DNA from: Streptomyces sp. NBC_00576
GTDB taxonomy: Bacteria; Actinomycetota; Actinomycetes; Streptomycetales; Streptomycetaceae
NCBI RefSeq assembly: GCF_036345175.1
Contig: NZ_CP107780.1
Coordinates: 5,828,001-5,892,000, forward strand
Length of the DNA stretch: 64,000 bases
Reading direction: 5' to 3'
Shown here piece after piece: positions 25,612-34,708 of this stretch. Under the pieces are notes generated by a model, which was given only the letters and a program-made list of their open reading frames with translations, had not been told where the DNA came from and ran no database searches. Both the position numbers and the translations under genes were made by a program. Every line of letters starts with the position of its first letter. Position 1 is the stretch's first letter.

Positions 25612-25677
25612 ATGGGATTCGCCTTCAAGACCTCGCCGCAGAGGACCAGTTGGCACGCCATGCTGAAGGTGTGGTAG
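25612..25677 (+). pseudogene. N-terminal stub of an LLM-class F420-dependent oxidoreductase
   Basis: The 21-residue frame MGFAFKTSPQRTSWHAMLKV followed by W and TAG matches the opening strand and helix of luciferase-like F420 oxidoreductases (FKTSPQ.T.W..ML.VW). The rest of the enzyme is absent. The stop is about 20 bases from att-like copy 3, so the gene seems to have been cut at the recombination junction. The assignment rests on a short motif. Confidence 0.45.
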
Positions 25678-25683
25678 GTCGCT

Positions 25684-25902
25684 TTGGACTAGACAACAAA
25701 CAACCCCCAGGCCACTGACCTGGGGGCAATTCTGGAGCGGGACGAGAATCGAACTCGCACTCTCAGCTTGGGAAGCGACGGCGCTTGGTCGGCCGTGCAG
25801 TCGCTGACCTGTACATACTCGTCATAGCGCTGCGGAGGCGAGGATCTGTTGACACCGCTGCCGGCCGTGGTTGTCCGCTCTGAAGGGCACGCCATGGGCA
25901 CG
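25684..25902. repeat. att-like copy 3: hairpin, 3' half of tRNA-Gly(CCC) and right arm
   Basis: GGACTAGACAACAAACAA and a hairpin (CCCCCAGG...CCTGGGGG, about 25704-25725) precede the tRNA part at 25737-25776. The tRNA part has a 2-base deletion (GCGGGACGAG instead of GCGGGTGACGAG). The arm motif GGGCACGCCATGGGCAC begins at 25885, again 108 bases from the end of the tRNA part. The rest of 25528-26028 contains only the stub at 25612. Confidence 0.85.
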
Positions 25903-26028
25903 CCGCTCGAACGGGGGACGAGGCAGCCCCTGCACGTTGGCAGAGGGGCGCCCGGCTCTGGGCGCGACCATCGGTCGGCCAGTGGCCATTGCGGAAGCAC
26001 ACGCCCTAGGGCTGCCGACAGCCTTACG

Positions 26029-26862
26029 CTAAGGACAGTAGCGTGCCACGTACGCTTCCAGTGGCTCCAGTGGCTCCAGTGCGCCCCACGCCTGGTCGAA
26101 GCTGTCCGCGAAGTACGCCAGGAAGGCCGGCCCCTCGACGCTGAATCCCGTCAGCTGTTGACGGCCGGCACCGGAGAAGGACAGAAAAGTGACGGAGTCG
26201 TCCACGAGGCCGGTGTTGTGCCAGGCGCAGGAGGCAGTCCAGGGCATGACGCGCGCCTCGTAAGCGTATATGTCCGTCGTTTCCTCCTGGTGTTCGCGCA
26301 GCCACTGCAAGTAGGCCGCCCGCGGTGCTCCGTCGCGTTCAGGAACGCCGATGATGCGCCGGACACTGGCACCCTCACCGGAGTGATCCCTGGCCCACTG
26401 CAACACCGTGCTGTAGTACTCGGCCACTTCCGCCGCTCCCCAGTGACCAGGCGGGTGGAGCCGGACGTAAGTGAGCCGGATCTCGCGGCGAGCCGTGCGG
26501 ATCCGGTCGGCGGAGGCGCGGTAGAAGGAGGGCGGGTCCGGATAGCGCACCATGTCGGCGTGCAGCGCTTCCGCCGGTGCCTCAGGTCCCTCCCGCTTGA
26601 GCGTGTCCAGTTCCGTTCTGGCCTCACGCCACAGAGGCTGCCACTGGGTCCAGTCCCCGCCCAGCACGGCAACCAGCCGGCGGGTGACCATCTCGCCGGG
26701 CAGGCGACGCCCGTTGAGGGCGTCAGAGACCGTCGCGGGACTGCACTGCGCCCGCGCGGCGATCGTCCTTATCTGAAGGTTGCCCTTGGAGATGCGCAAT
26801 CGGCGCAGCTCCGATGCGAATTGCCGCACAGGTAACGGTGCGCCGCGTGGGTGGGCGTCCAT
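26029..26862 (-). CDS. XRE-type helix-turn-helix regulator with a C-terminal sensor-like domain
   Basis: The product has 277 residues. An N-terminal XRE-like helix-turn-helix (RTIAARAQCSPATVSDALNG, about residues 31-52) is followed by a 190-residue domain with SFYRASADRIRTARREIRLT, VRRIIGVPERDGAPRAAYLQ and a His/Asp-containing strand WHNTGLVDDS. The C-terminal domain resembles those of Streptomyces regulators of unknown ligand. It is the main gene of a 2.2-kb islet between copies 3 and 4. Confidence 0.75.
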   Translation of the reverse strand: MDAHPRGAPLPVRQFASELRRLRISKGNLQIRTIAARAQCSPATVSDALNGRRLPGEMVTRRLVAVLGGDWTQWQPLWREARTELDTLKREGPEAPAEALHADMVRYPDPPSFYRASADRIRTARREIRLTYVRLHPPGHWGAAEVAEYYSTVLQWARDHSGEGASVRRIIGVPERDGAPRAAYLQWLREHQEETTDIYAYEARVMPWTASCAWHNTGLVDDSVTFLSFSGAGRQQLTGFSVEGPAFLAYFADSFDQAWGALEPLEPLEAYVARYCP

Positions 26863-27081
26863 GGTCCCTCTCCAAGAGCCTCGCCGGGTCCGATGACCGC
26901 GATCGTCCCACTTTCGCCGAGCACCCGCCGAACATCACCGAATCCCGCCGAAGAAGCTTGAAATCCTCCGGTGCATTCCGAGAATGCCGGACTGTGCAGG
27001 AATCCGTGGACCAGGTGGAGGGGCGGCTGGTCGAATGACCGATGTCTCCAACCGAGGACAAGACGGGGAAGGTGAGCAAGC

Positions 27082-27321
27082 ATGCCGATCGACCCGAGGA
27101 TGTCGCTCCGCCGCCACTACATGACATTTCTTGCCGTGCTTGTAACCGGGATCGTTCTGATCATGGTGGTCAACGGCACCGCGCAGTCGACGGGGGTCTA
27201 CCTGGACTGCCTTCTGGGCGTGGGAGGACTGGTTGCCGGCTACGCGCTCGCACCGCCCGAGCCCTCCCGTCCGGGCAATCCGGATCTGACGACCGGCAGC
27301 AACGTCCCGCGACCGGACTGA
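27082..27321 (+). CDS. small single-pass membrane protein
   Basis: The product has 79 residues. After MPIDPRMSLRRHYMT comes a hydrophobic helix (FLAVLVTGIVLIMVV), a second weaker one (LDCLLGVGGLVAGYALA) and a polar tail. GGTGAG lies 6 bases before the ATG. The family is not recognised. It is the only other plausible gene of this islet; 27322-27479 holds nothing I can name. Confidence 0.5.
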   Translation: MPIDPRMSLRRHYMTFLAVLVTGIVLIMVVNGTAQSTGVYLDCLLGVGGLVAGYALAPPEPSRPGNPDLTTGSNVPRPD

Positions 27322-27479
27322 CGACGCCGAACGCGGATCCGCCCCGTCTGCTCATGAACCCCGCCACTCCAGGAGCGTCAACTGTGCGCCAGCACAAGGC
27401 GGGAAGTGCAGAGGCGCCCGATGACATCAAGTCCCCCGGGCGCCCTGGAAGGCCGAACTCACCGCCTAAGAAAGGACCT

Positions 27480-27720
27480 TGTAGCCGCTTCAGGCGCTTG
27501 CGACCTGAGCCCGCGGACCGAACGAGCCCTTGCGTGTCGCGGAAGACCAGGTCCGGCCTGCCGTCGTCCGTGATGTTGATGCCGCCGACACCGACGACCG
27601 CGTTGTACGAGCCGCCCCGGTTCGACAGCACCTGACGCGGCCCGTGAACGTGCCGTCGCCCTCGCCGTTGTAGCGCGGGCACGGGCCGGGCCACCCCACG
27701 CCCGGCTGCTCCTCCTGCTG
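27480..27720 (-). pseudogene. frameshifted relic of an FG-GAP/VCBS-repeat protein
   Basis: On the minus strand one frame gives WPGPCPRYNGEGDGTFTGRV and another continues GGSYNAVVGVGGINITDDGR then PDLVFRDTQG. This is an FG-GAP blade with its Asp-rich calcium loop (normally GDLNGDGRADLV), split over two frames and lacking both ends. Intact FG-GAP genes lie at 38704 and 40242. It sits beside att-like copy 4, as other stubs do at other copies. Confidence 0.6.
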
Positions 27721-27856
27721 TCAGCACACATGCCGACTGGTCTCGTCGAGGGAACAGCAAACTGAGGGCTTTCGCCGGCGAGCGTGCCGATTCTTCGAGC
27801 AACATCGCAGGTAAGCGACTCCCGCTGGCTGGCTCTGCGACATGCCCCCGGAGAAC

Positions 27857-28129
27857 GTGCCCTTCGCGTGCCCGATCTCCCCAGGTTCCACTTGCCGAAA
27901 CGACCCCGAAAGACCCCACCAACACACAAGCCCCAGGCCGCTGACCTGGGGCTTCAAAAAGAGCGGGTGACGAGAATCGAACTCGCACTCTCAGCTTGGG
28001 AAGCTACGGCGCTTGCGTGGCCATAGGGCAGCTGAACTGGGCAGATTCGTTGTCAGGCGGCAGGTGTGAGGGACTGGTTGCACCGTTGTTGACCGTGGTT
28101 GTCCGCTCTGAAGGGCACGCTATGGGCGC
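27857..28129. repeat. att-like copy 4: both arms, hairpin and 3' half of tRNA-Gly(CCC)
   Basis: The most complete copy. The left arm GTGCCCTTCGCGTGCCC is at 27857-27873 and the hairpin AAGCCCCAGG...CCTGGGGCTT at 27928-27954. The tRNA half spans 27963-28005 (43 bases identical to the live gene). The right arm GGGCACGCTATGGGCGC begins at 28113, 108 bases after GAAGCT. Left and right arms are near reverse complements. This is the arrangement expected for an attP or for the joint between two tandem elements. Confidence 0.88.
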
Positions 28130-28298
28130 GACGCAGGGATGGGGGAGATCAGGGCCTCCGGTTGGCTGCGAGAGACCGGGAGTGGCTCCGACTCGAACGG
28201 CAGCCGAGTGAGGCCGTCGCGACTGCACACATGGCGTCTTTCGGATGCAGTGGCGCGCATCAAGCATCCTGCTGCGAGTTGAGGACTCCTTGGGCCTC

Positions 28299-28343
28299 GA
28301 TGCGCACGAGGCCGATGCGCACGAGGCCGATGCGCACGAGGGC
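28299..28343. repeat. three 15-bp tandem units
   Basis: GATGCGCACGAGGCC occurs at 28299-28313 and 28314-28328, and with one change at 28329-28343. It would code DAHEA repeats in one frame, but no convincing gene contains it. From 28130 to 28441 I see no other feature. Confidence 0.8.
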
Positions 28344-28441
28344 GAGGGCGTGCCCCGCGCCGCGCGGAGCGCCAGCGCCTTCCGGCCGGAGGCCGCCGCC
28401 GTGAGGCACCGCTCCGGGCCGCCCACCATCCCGTCCGTCCC

Positions 28442-28990
28442 GCGCCCGCCAGCCCCCTCGCGCCCGGCGACGGTCTCCCCCGCACCGCCCACGGTTCCGC
28501 AGCCACGAACGCCGCACCCAACCCGCCCGATCGCCCGTCCGCCCCGTCGGCGTCGCCTTCCTCCGGACCCGCCGGACCCGCCGGACCCGGCCGTCCGGCG
28601 GCCCCCGAGCCGTCGGGGCCGCCCGACGCGCCCGCGCCCAGCGACTCCGACTCCCTCGGGGGCGCCGGCGGGGGAGGGCCGGGAGCGGCCCGGCCGACCC
28701 CTCCGGCTCGCCGTCCTCCACGAGCCCGGTGAAGCCCCCTCGTACTAAAACGGCAACAGAGGAGGAGCCCGCCGAGGAGTCGGACGAGGGGGTCGAGGCG
28801 GTACCCAAGACGGACGCCCCGGTCGCCGAGAGCTCGCCCGCGGAGCTGTCGGTGGCCGCTCACCGGACCGGCACCGAGGCCCCCCTCGAACCTCTCCGAC
28901 CGGCGGATTCCCGTGTTCACACTGGGCGTGGGGCTGGCTCTGGTGGGCCTCGGCATCGGCTTCCTCGGGGTGCGGATGCGCCGCCGCTGA
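28442..28990 (+). pseudogene. frameshifted Pro-rich protein with a C-terminal membrane anchor
   Basis: Three consecutive pieces use two frames: an Ala/Pro/Ser-rich stretch ending near SDSDSLGGAGGGGPG, an acidic stretch TATEEEPAEESDEGVEAVPK, and a C-terminal anchor IPVFTLGVGLALVGLGIGFL then GVRMRRR ending at TGA 28988. The order (low-complexity wall spacer, hydrophobic helix, basic tail) is that of a surface protein of the PadR/ABC neighbourhood. Two frame changes, near 28690 and 28880, break it. A sequencing error cannot be excluded. Confidence 0.4.
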
Positions 28991-29065
28991 GCGGCTCGCG
29001 ACGGCCCGGGTCCCCCTTGAGTCGGACCTCCGGCGTCCGCCTCAGGACGCTTGTCCACGCGAACT

Positions 29066-29090
29066 TACTCGGTATACATACTCAGTATGT
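29066..29090. promoter_or_regulatory. PadR-type operator overlapping the PadR start codon
   Basis: The perfect palindrome ACATAC-TCA-GTATGT (29076-29090) includes the ATG of the PadR gene. A related half TACTCGGTATAC lies 13 bp upstream (29066-29077). PadR regulators bind ATGT/ACAT dyads in their own promoters, so autorepression is likely. Confidence 0.6.
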
Positions 29091-29734
29091 CCATCCGCCA
29101 CGGGCTTCTCGCCCTCCTCGAACACGGCCCGCGCTACGGCTCGCAGCTCCGTACGGAGTTCGAGTCCCGCACCGGCTCCACCTGGCCGCTCAACGTGGGT
29201 CAGGTCTACACGACGCTCAGCCGGCTTGAACGCGACGGCATGGTCGTGCAGGACGGCGAGGACGAGGCCGGCCACCCGCTCTACGCGATCACCGACAGCG
29301 GTCGCGTCGAACTTCGCAGCTGGTTCGAGAACCCCGTCGACCGCACCAGCCCGGCCCGTGACGAGCTGGCCATCAAGCTGGCCATGGCCGTCGGGGCGCC
29401 CGGGGTCGACATTCGTGACGTCATCCAGTCCCAGCGCCGGCACACCGTGAAGGCCATGCAGGACTACACCCGGCTGAAGGCGCAGGCCCTCACCGCCGTG
29501 GAGAAAAACGGGGCCCGGGAGCGGGACGACATCGCCTGGCTCCTCGTCCTGGAGCAGCTGATCTTCCAGACCGAGGCCGAGGCGCGCTGGCTCGACCACT
29601 GCGAGTCCCGGCTGATCCGTCTCTCGTCGACCGCCCCGGCGGCGGGGCCGGAGCCGGCCTCGCCGGGGGCGGCAGCGGCGGGGACGGGGGCGCGGGGGGC
29701 CGGGGCAGAGAGGGCCGCACGCCACCGCCCGTGA
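29087..29734 (+). CDS. PadR family transcriptional regulator
   Basis: The start is at the ATG inside the operator; 215 residues. The N-terminal winged helix is typical (LLALLEHGPRYGSQLRTEFE, then LNVGQVYTTLSRLERDGMV). The C-terminal dimerisation helices and an Ala/Gly-rich tail of about 35 residues follow. It precedes an ABC transporter on the same strand after 204 bases and probably represses it until an exported compound appears. No ribosome site is evident before the ATG, so the mRNA may be leaderless. Confidence 0.9.
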   Translation: MSIRHGLLALLEHGPRYGSQLRTEFESRTGSTWPLNVGQVYTTLSRLERDGMVVQDGEDEAGHPLYAITDSGRVELRSWFENPVDRTSPARDELAIKLAMAVGAPGVDIRDVIQSQRRHTVKAMQDYTRLKAQALTAVEKNGARERDDIAWLLVLEQLIFQTEAEARWLDHCESRLIRLSSTAPAAGPEPASPGAAAAGTGARGAGAERAARHRP

Positions 29735-29938
29735 TGCCCGCCCTTCACGACCGGCCCTGAGCACCCGAACGACCGGATCCACAGGGCCGACCGAGTCCAC
29801 CGGCTCCACCCGACCCACCCGTAGCACCTGAAGACTCCGAACCACCCAACCAGACCCATACCGTACGCACGGCGCCGCTAACGACCGTCCGTCGCACCGA
29901 CGTCCGGCCGCTCGCCGGCGTACGCCCGAGGGGGAACC

Positions 29939-30675
<737 letters not shown>

Positions 30676-30679
<4 letters not shown>

Positions 30680-33543
30680 CGACCTGGTTCCACTCCTGGC
30701 GGGTCGCGGTCCGCATCGCCCGCCGTGACGCCTGGCGCTCCAAGGGCCGCAGCTTCCTCGTCCTCGCCATGATCGCGCTGCCGATCATGGGCGTGAGCGC
30801 CCTGGACCTGACCGTGCGCAGCGCCGAACTCACCCCCGCGCAGCGGATGGAGCGCACCCTGGGTGCCGCCGACGCTCGCTTCTCCGACGCCGGGACGGCC
30901 GGCGTGGCCATCCTGCAGGACCCCATCGGCGAGCAGCACACCCCGGCCGGGGACTACGACTCGCCGGGCAAGTCCTGGCCCGACGGCCCGACCGATGTCA
31001 CCAGGACCATCCCGGCCGGTTCGACGGTGCTGACCGACAGCAGCGGCAGCGCCAAGCTGACCACCAGGTACGGCCTGCTCCAAGCCGAGGTCCGTGAGCT
31101 GGCCGCCGCAGATCCCGTCGCCCGGGGCATCATGCGGCTGCAGGAGGGCCACTTCCCCGAGAAGAACGACGAGATCGCCGCGACCACCCGGTTCCTGGAG
31201 AGCAGCGGGCTGTCCGTCGGCTCCACCCTCACCGCCCGCGGCTTCGACCGTACCTATGTGATCAGCGGCTCGTACGAGCTGCCCAGCGAGCTCACGGCAC
31301 AGCAGGTCAACGCCCTGCCGGGGGCCTTCCTCGCGCCGTACGCCAAGGCGGTCGAGAAGGCCGGACTGCCGAAGCCCGACGTCTCCACCACCTACCTGGT
31401 GCAGAAGTCCGGTGGTTTCACGTGGAACACGGTCCAGGCGATCAACGTCAAGGGTGTCCTGGTCACCTCGCGCGCCGTGGCCCTCGACCCGCCCGCCGAC
31501 TCCGAGGTGCCGCTCTACCAGAAGGAAGGCTGGGCCAACTACGAGAGCAGCGGGGCCGCCGACGCCGCCGATCTCGCCGCCGTGGGCACGGTCGTCGGTC
31601 TGGCTATGCTGGAGATCTGCCTGCTCGCCGGTCCCGCCTTCGCCGTCGGTGCCCGTCGTTCCCGCCGCCAGCTGGGCCTCGTCGGCGCCAACGGCGGTGC
31701 CCGCAGCCACATCCGGGCCATCATGCTGAGCGGCGGCCTCGTCATCGGCGTCGCGGCTGCCCTGGTCGGCACGGTCCTCGCCCTGACCCTGACCTTCGCC
31801 CTCCGGCCGCTCCTCGAGGACTACATGGGGCAGCGGTTCGGCGGCTTCACCGTCAAGCCGCTGGAACTGCTCGCCATCGCCGCGCTCGCCGTCCTCATCG
31901 GCCTGCTCTCCGCGATCGTCCCGGCCGTCACCGCCTCCCGGCAGACCGTCCTGGCCTCCCTCACCGGCCGTCGCGGCGTGCGCCGCAGCAACCGCGTGCT
32001 GCCGCTGATCGGCCTCGGCGCCTTCCTGCTCGGCGCGGCCATCGCCCTGTACGGCTCGGTCGTCTCCGACCAGTTCGTCCTGGTCGCGGGTGGCTCGGCC
32101 ATCGCCGAGCTGGGTGTGGTCGCCATGACGCCCGCCCTGGTCGGCCTGTTCGGCCGGGCCGGCCGCTGGCTGCCGCTCTCGCCGCGCCTCGCCCTGCGGG
32201 ACGCCGTCCGCAACCGGGGCCGTACGGCACCCGCTGTCGCCGCCGTTCTGGCCGCCGTCGCGGGCACCGTCGCCGTCTCGACGTACGCCGCGAGCCAGGA
32301 CGCCCAGAGTCAGGCCGAGTACCGGGCCAGCCTGCCGTACGGGGCCGTCGCCACGCTCGTCACCGAGGAGGGCGGCCGGGACGTCCCCGAGGTCCGCGAC
32401 GCCGTGCAGCGGACGCTGCCCGTCGACGTCCGCGCCGACGTGTTCCGGATCGCCGTCGGCAAGCCCGGCTGCGCCCCATATGGCGAGGGCGAGGGCTGTG
32501 GCCACTTCGAGGTCGTCACCCCGCCGGCCAACGAGTGCCCGCTGTGGGTCAGCACCCCCGACGGCTCCGACCCGGCGGAGAAGTACACCAAGGAGCAGCG
32601 GCGCGCGCTCGCCAAGGACTGGCGCTGCCTCTCGCGCGACGGCAACGGCATCTACGTCGAGGGCGGTCTCCTCATCGCCGACGCCCCGCTCCTGAAGGTC
32701 CTCGGCATCGACGACCCGGGCGCGGCCAAGGCCCTCGCCGACGGAAAGCTCCTCAGCTTCCACAGGCCCCAGGTCGACAGGAACGGCGCTGTCGGCATCA
32801 AGCTGATCACCGACCCGAAGGCCGCCGACCGCGCCGCCGAGCAGAACAAGCCGGTCCCGGGCGAGCTGAAGTCCTTCCCCGCCTACCAGGTGCCCGGCTC
32901 GCCCGACTCCTACGGAGTGCAGAGCGTGCTCAGCCCCGCCGCCGCCAAGGCCGCCGGACTGACCACCGTCCCCCTCGGCGCCTTCTTCAGCACCGACCGG
33001 ATGCCCAGCACCGAGCAGCGGCAGAAGCTCGACGCCGAGATCGCCAAGCTCGGCAGCAACGTCGAGCTGACCGTGGAGCAGGGCTGGGTCGACGAGAACG
33101 GGCTCGTCCTGCTCGCGCTGACCGTCTTCGCCGGCCTGGTCACCATCGGTGCGGCCGGCATCGCCACCGGTCTCGCCCAGGCCGACGCGGAGGCCGATCT
33201 CAAGACGCTCGCAGCGGTCGGCGCCCCGCCCCGGGTGCGCCGCACGCTCAGCGGCTTCCAGTGCGGTGTGGTCGCCGCGATGGGTGTGGTCCTCGGCTCG
33301 GCTGCCGGTGTCCTGCCCGCGGTCGGGCTGCGGCTCACCGAGGAGCGCGAGCAGATGCGCTTCTACCAGGACGCTCTCGACAATGGCTGGGTCGGCGCCG
33401 GTGACGCCCCGCCGTACGTGCCGATCGTCGTCCCCTGGGAGACACTCGCCGCCCTCCTGGTGGCCGTGCCCCTCGGCGCCGCCCTGCTGGCCGCGCTGGT
33501 GACCCGCTCGCGCGGGGCGCTGGCCCGCCGCGCCGCGCACTGA
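30676..33543 (+). CDS. FtsX-like ABC transporter permease, 955 residues
   Basis: GTG start overlapping the ATPase stop. The first helix (SFLVLAMIALPIMGVSALDL) leads into an extracytoplasmic domain of about 240 residues. Then come a block of helices (about residues 295-530, containing RRQLGLVGANGGARSHIRAI), a second long outside domain with several Cys (GCAPYGEGEGCGHFE, NECPLW, WRCLS) and a final FtsX block (LKTLAAVGAPPRVRRTLSGF). The Cys pairs may form disulfides. The two-FtsX layout is typical of exporters of lipids or antibiotics in Streptomyces. Confidence 0.9.
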
Positions 33544-33561
33544 GCCTCCGTTGCCGGACCG

Positions 33562-33600
33562 TGCCCCTGGACGAGGGTGATCCACCCTCGTCCAGGGGCA
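33562..33600. terminator. terminator after the PadR/ABC unit
   Basis: An 18-bp perfect stem (TGCCCCTGGACGAGGGTG at 33562-33579 with 33583-33600) has a 3-base loop. It lies 19 bases after the permease stop. Confidence 0.8.
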
Positions 33601-33638
33601 CACCGTGTGGGAAAGCATGCGTGCGAGAGAATGGCGGC

Positions 33639-33728
33639 ATGGAGATGCCGAGGAATGACAGGTCGCAGGAGAGCCCCCAGGTCCTCATCTTGGGCCAGGA
33701 CGGGATGGCGCTCGGCGGCACTAACTAG
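33639..33728 (+). pseudogene. N-terminal stub of a bacterial proteasome activator (Bpa)-like gene
   Basis: The 29-residue frame MEMPRNDRSQESPQVLILGQ then DGMALGGTN ends at TAG. As I recall, Streptomyces Bpa proteins begin MEMPR..RSPE.PQ.L.VGQDGMA, a striking match over the whole stub. The helical body that binds the 20S proteasome is missing. The stub ends about 270 bases from the tRNA gene and may have been cut when an element integrated or was deleted. From 33729 to 33902 nothing else is recognisable. Confidence 0.55.
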
Positions 33729-33902
33729 GGATCACCTTCCGTCCCGGCCGTACTCCTTGGTCGGTCTGCACGCTGTCGCGAACCAGGTAGGCCGACAGGG
33801 CACGCCACGTGGTGATGGCGAGTAGTCCCCGTCCGGAGGGATGCTGCCCGAAGCTGGCCAGCGCTTCCGGGCATCTCTACCGTCTGGGCGCGACGACCGT
33901 TG

Positions 33903-33990
33903 CGCGGGTCCCAGTCTCGGGGTGCGGGAGTACTCGCAAACCGCAGCAACGACACCCCTATGAAACAGGCCCCGGGTCGCTGACCTGGGG
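33903..33990. other. degenerate left arm and hairpin beside the live tRNA-Gly
   Basis: GCGGGTCCCAGTCT (about 33903-33916) aligns with GCGTGCCCAGTCT of copy 1 and lies 90 bases from the tRNA part, as in copy 4. The hairpin AGGCCCC...GGGGCCT (33967-33993 region) is the tRNA terminator shared with the copies. This makes the live tRNA the last member of the array. Confidence 0.55.
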
Positions 33991-34000
33991 CCTGAAGAAG

Positions 34001-34071
34001 AGCGGGTGACGAGAATCGAACTCGCACTCTCAGCTTGGGAAGCTGATGTTCTACCACTAAACTACACCCGC
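34001..34071 (-). tRNA. tRNA-Gly with anticodon CCC
   Basis: Read on the minus strand: acceptor GCGGGTG pairs with CACCCGC, the anticodon loop is TTCCCAA (anticodon CCC, reads GGG), and the T arm is GAGTTCGATTCTC. CCA is not encoded. It is the intact parent of the four tRNA-half copies to the left (14.6, 19.7, 25.7 and 28.0 kb) and of the shorter piece at 15.3 kb. It lies upstream of the zinc-ribbon and dcd genes, on the opposite strand. Confidence 0.96.
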
Positions 34072-34408
34072 GTAATACGCCGATCCGAACCGGCGTCACA
34101 ACGCTCAGTCACTCTACCCCATGCCAGGTCCCCGGCGCCGAGCCGTGGAGCCTGCCCCTTTCCCTGGCGGATTTCAGGCGGATTCCGGGTGCGTTCCGAG
34201 TGAGTTCCGTATGGCCTCCGGACCCATGTTCGCGACGCGACCCCGCTGCGAGCGCCCGGAGTTGGGGCGTACGGTGGGGGCGCGGAAGAGGGGTCGGGCG
34301 GGATCGGAGTGCCGCCTGGAGGGCCGCCCCTTTCGTCCCGTAATGTGGCTTTCCTCGCTGGTCTCGACAGTGACCGGCGACGGCTCTTGGGGAAGGGACT
34401 CTGAGGAC

Positions 34409-34591
34409 TTGATCGAGCGCACCGTCGTCCGTTGTGCCGAAGGGCACGTGTTCAGCACCGCTTCGTTCCCGATGCAGCAGGCCGAGCGGCTCGGCCCCGG
34501 CCGGCTGGTCCGGTGTCCGCGCTGCGCGCGGCTCCGCAGTGTGGTGCCCGTGACGTTGGAGCAGCAGCAGCGGAGCACCAGCAGTAATTGA
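34409..34591 (+). CDS. small zinc-ribbon-like protein
   Basis: From a TTG at 34409 (GAGGAC upstream) the product is about 60 residues: IERTVVRCAEGHVFSTASFP then GRLVRCPRCARLRSVVPV. Cys/His pairs (C-x3-H and CPRC) could bind one zinc. A longer form from ATG 34343 is possible but its extra residues look unlike coding sequence. Similar short proteins precede dcd in other Streptomyces as far as I recall. The function is unknown. Confidence 0.55.
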   Translation: MIERTVVRCAEGHVFSTASFPMQQAERLGPGRLVRCPRCARLRSVVPVTLEQQQRSTSSN

Positions 34592-34708
34592 AGTAGAAGA
34601 GCAGAAGTAGAAGCAGAAGCAGACATGTGACGTAGCAGTAGAGGCAGTAGTAGGCGCGCGGAACCGGCCGATGGTGTCGGGTTCGCGCGCCTTGCGTATC
34701 CTCGGGGC

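Noticed and set aside
28245..28748. Pro/Arg-rich plus-strand frame with DAHEA repeats
   Set aside because: Composition follows codon-position GC of another frame, and no ribosome site or similarity supports it. The anchor-bearing frames nearby are more convincing.
33960..34081. Plus-strand reading through the tRNA (VTRIELALSAWE), also seen at 14640 and 27960
   Set aside because: It is a translation of the antisense of tRNA-Gly or its half copies; the sequence is an RNA gene and att core, not protein.
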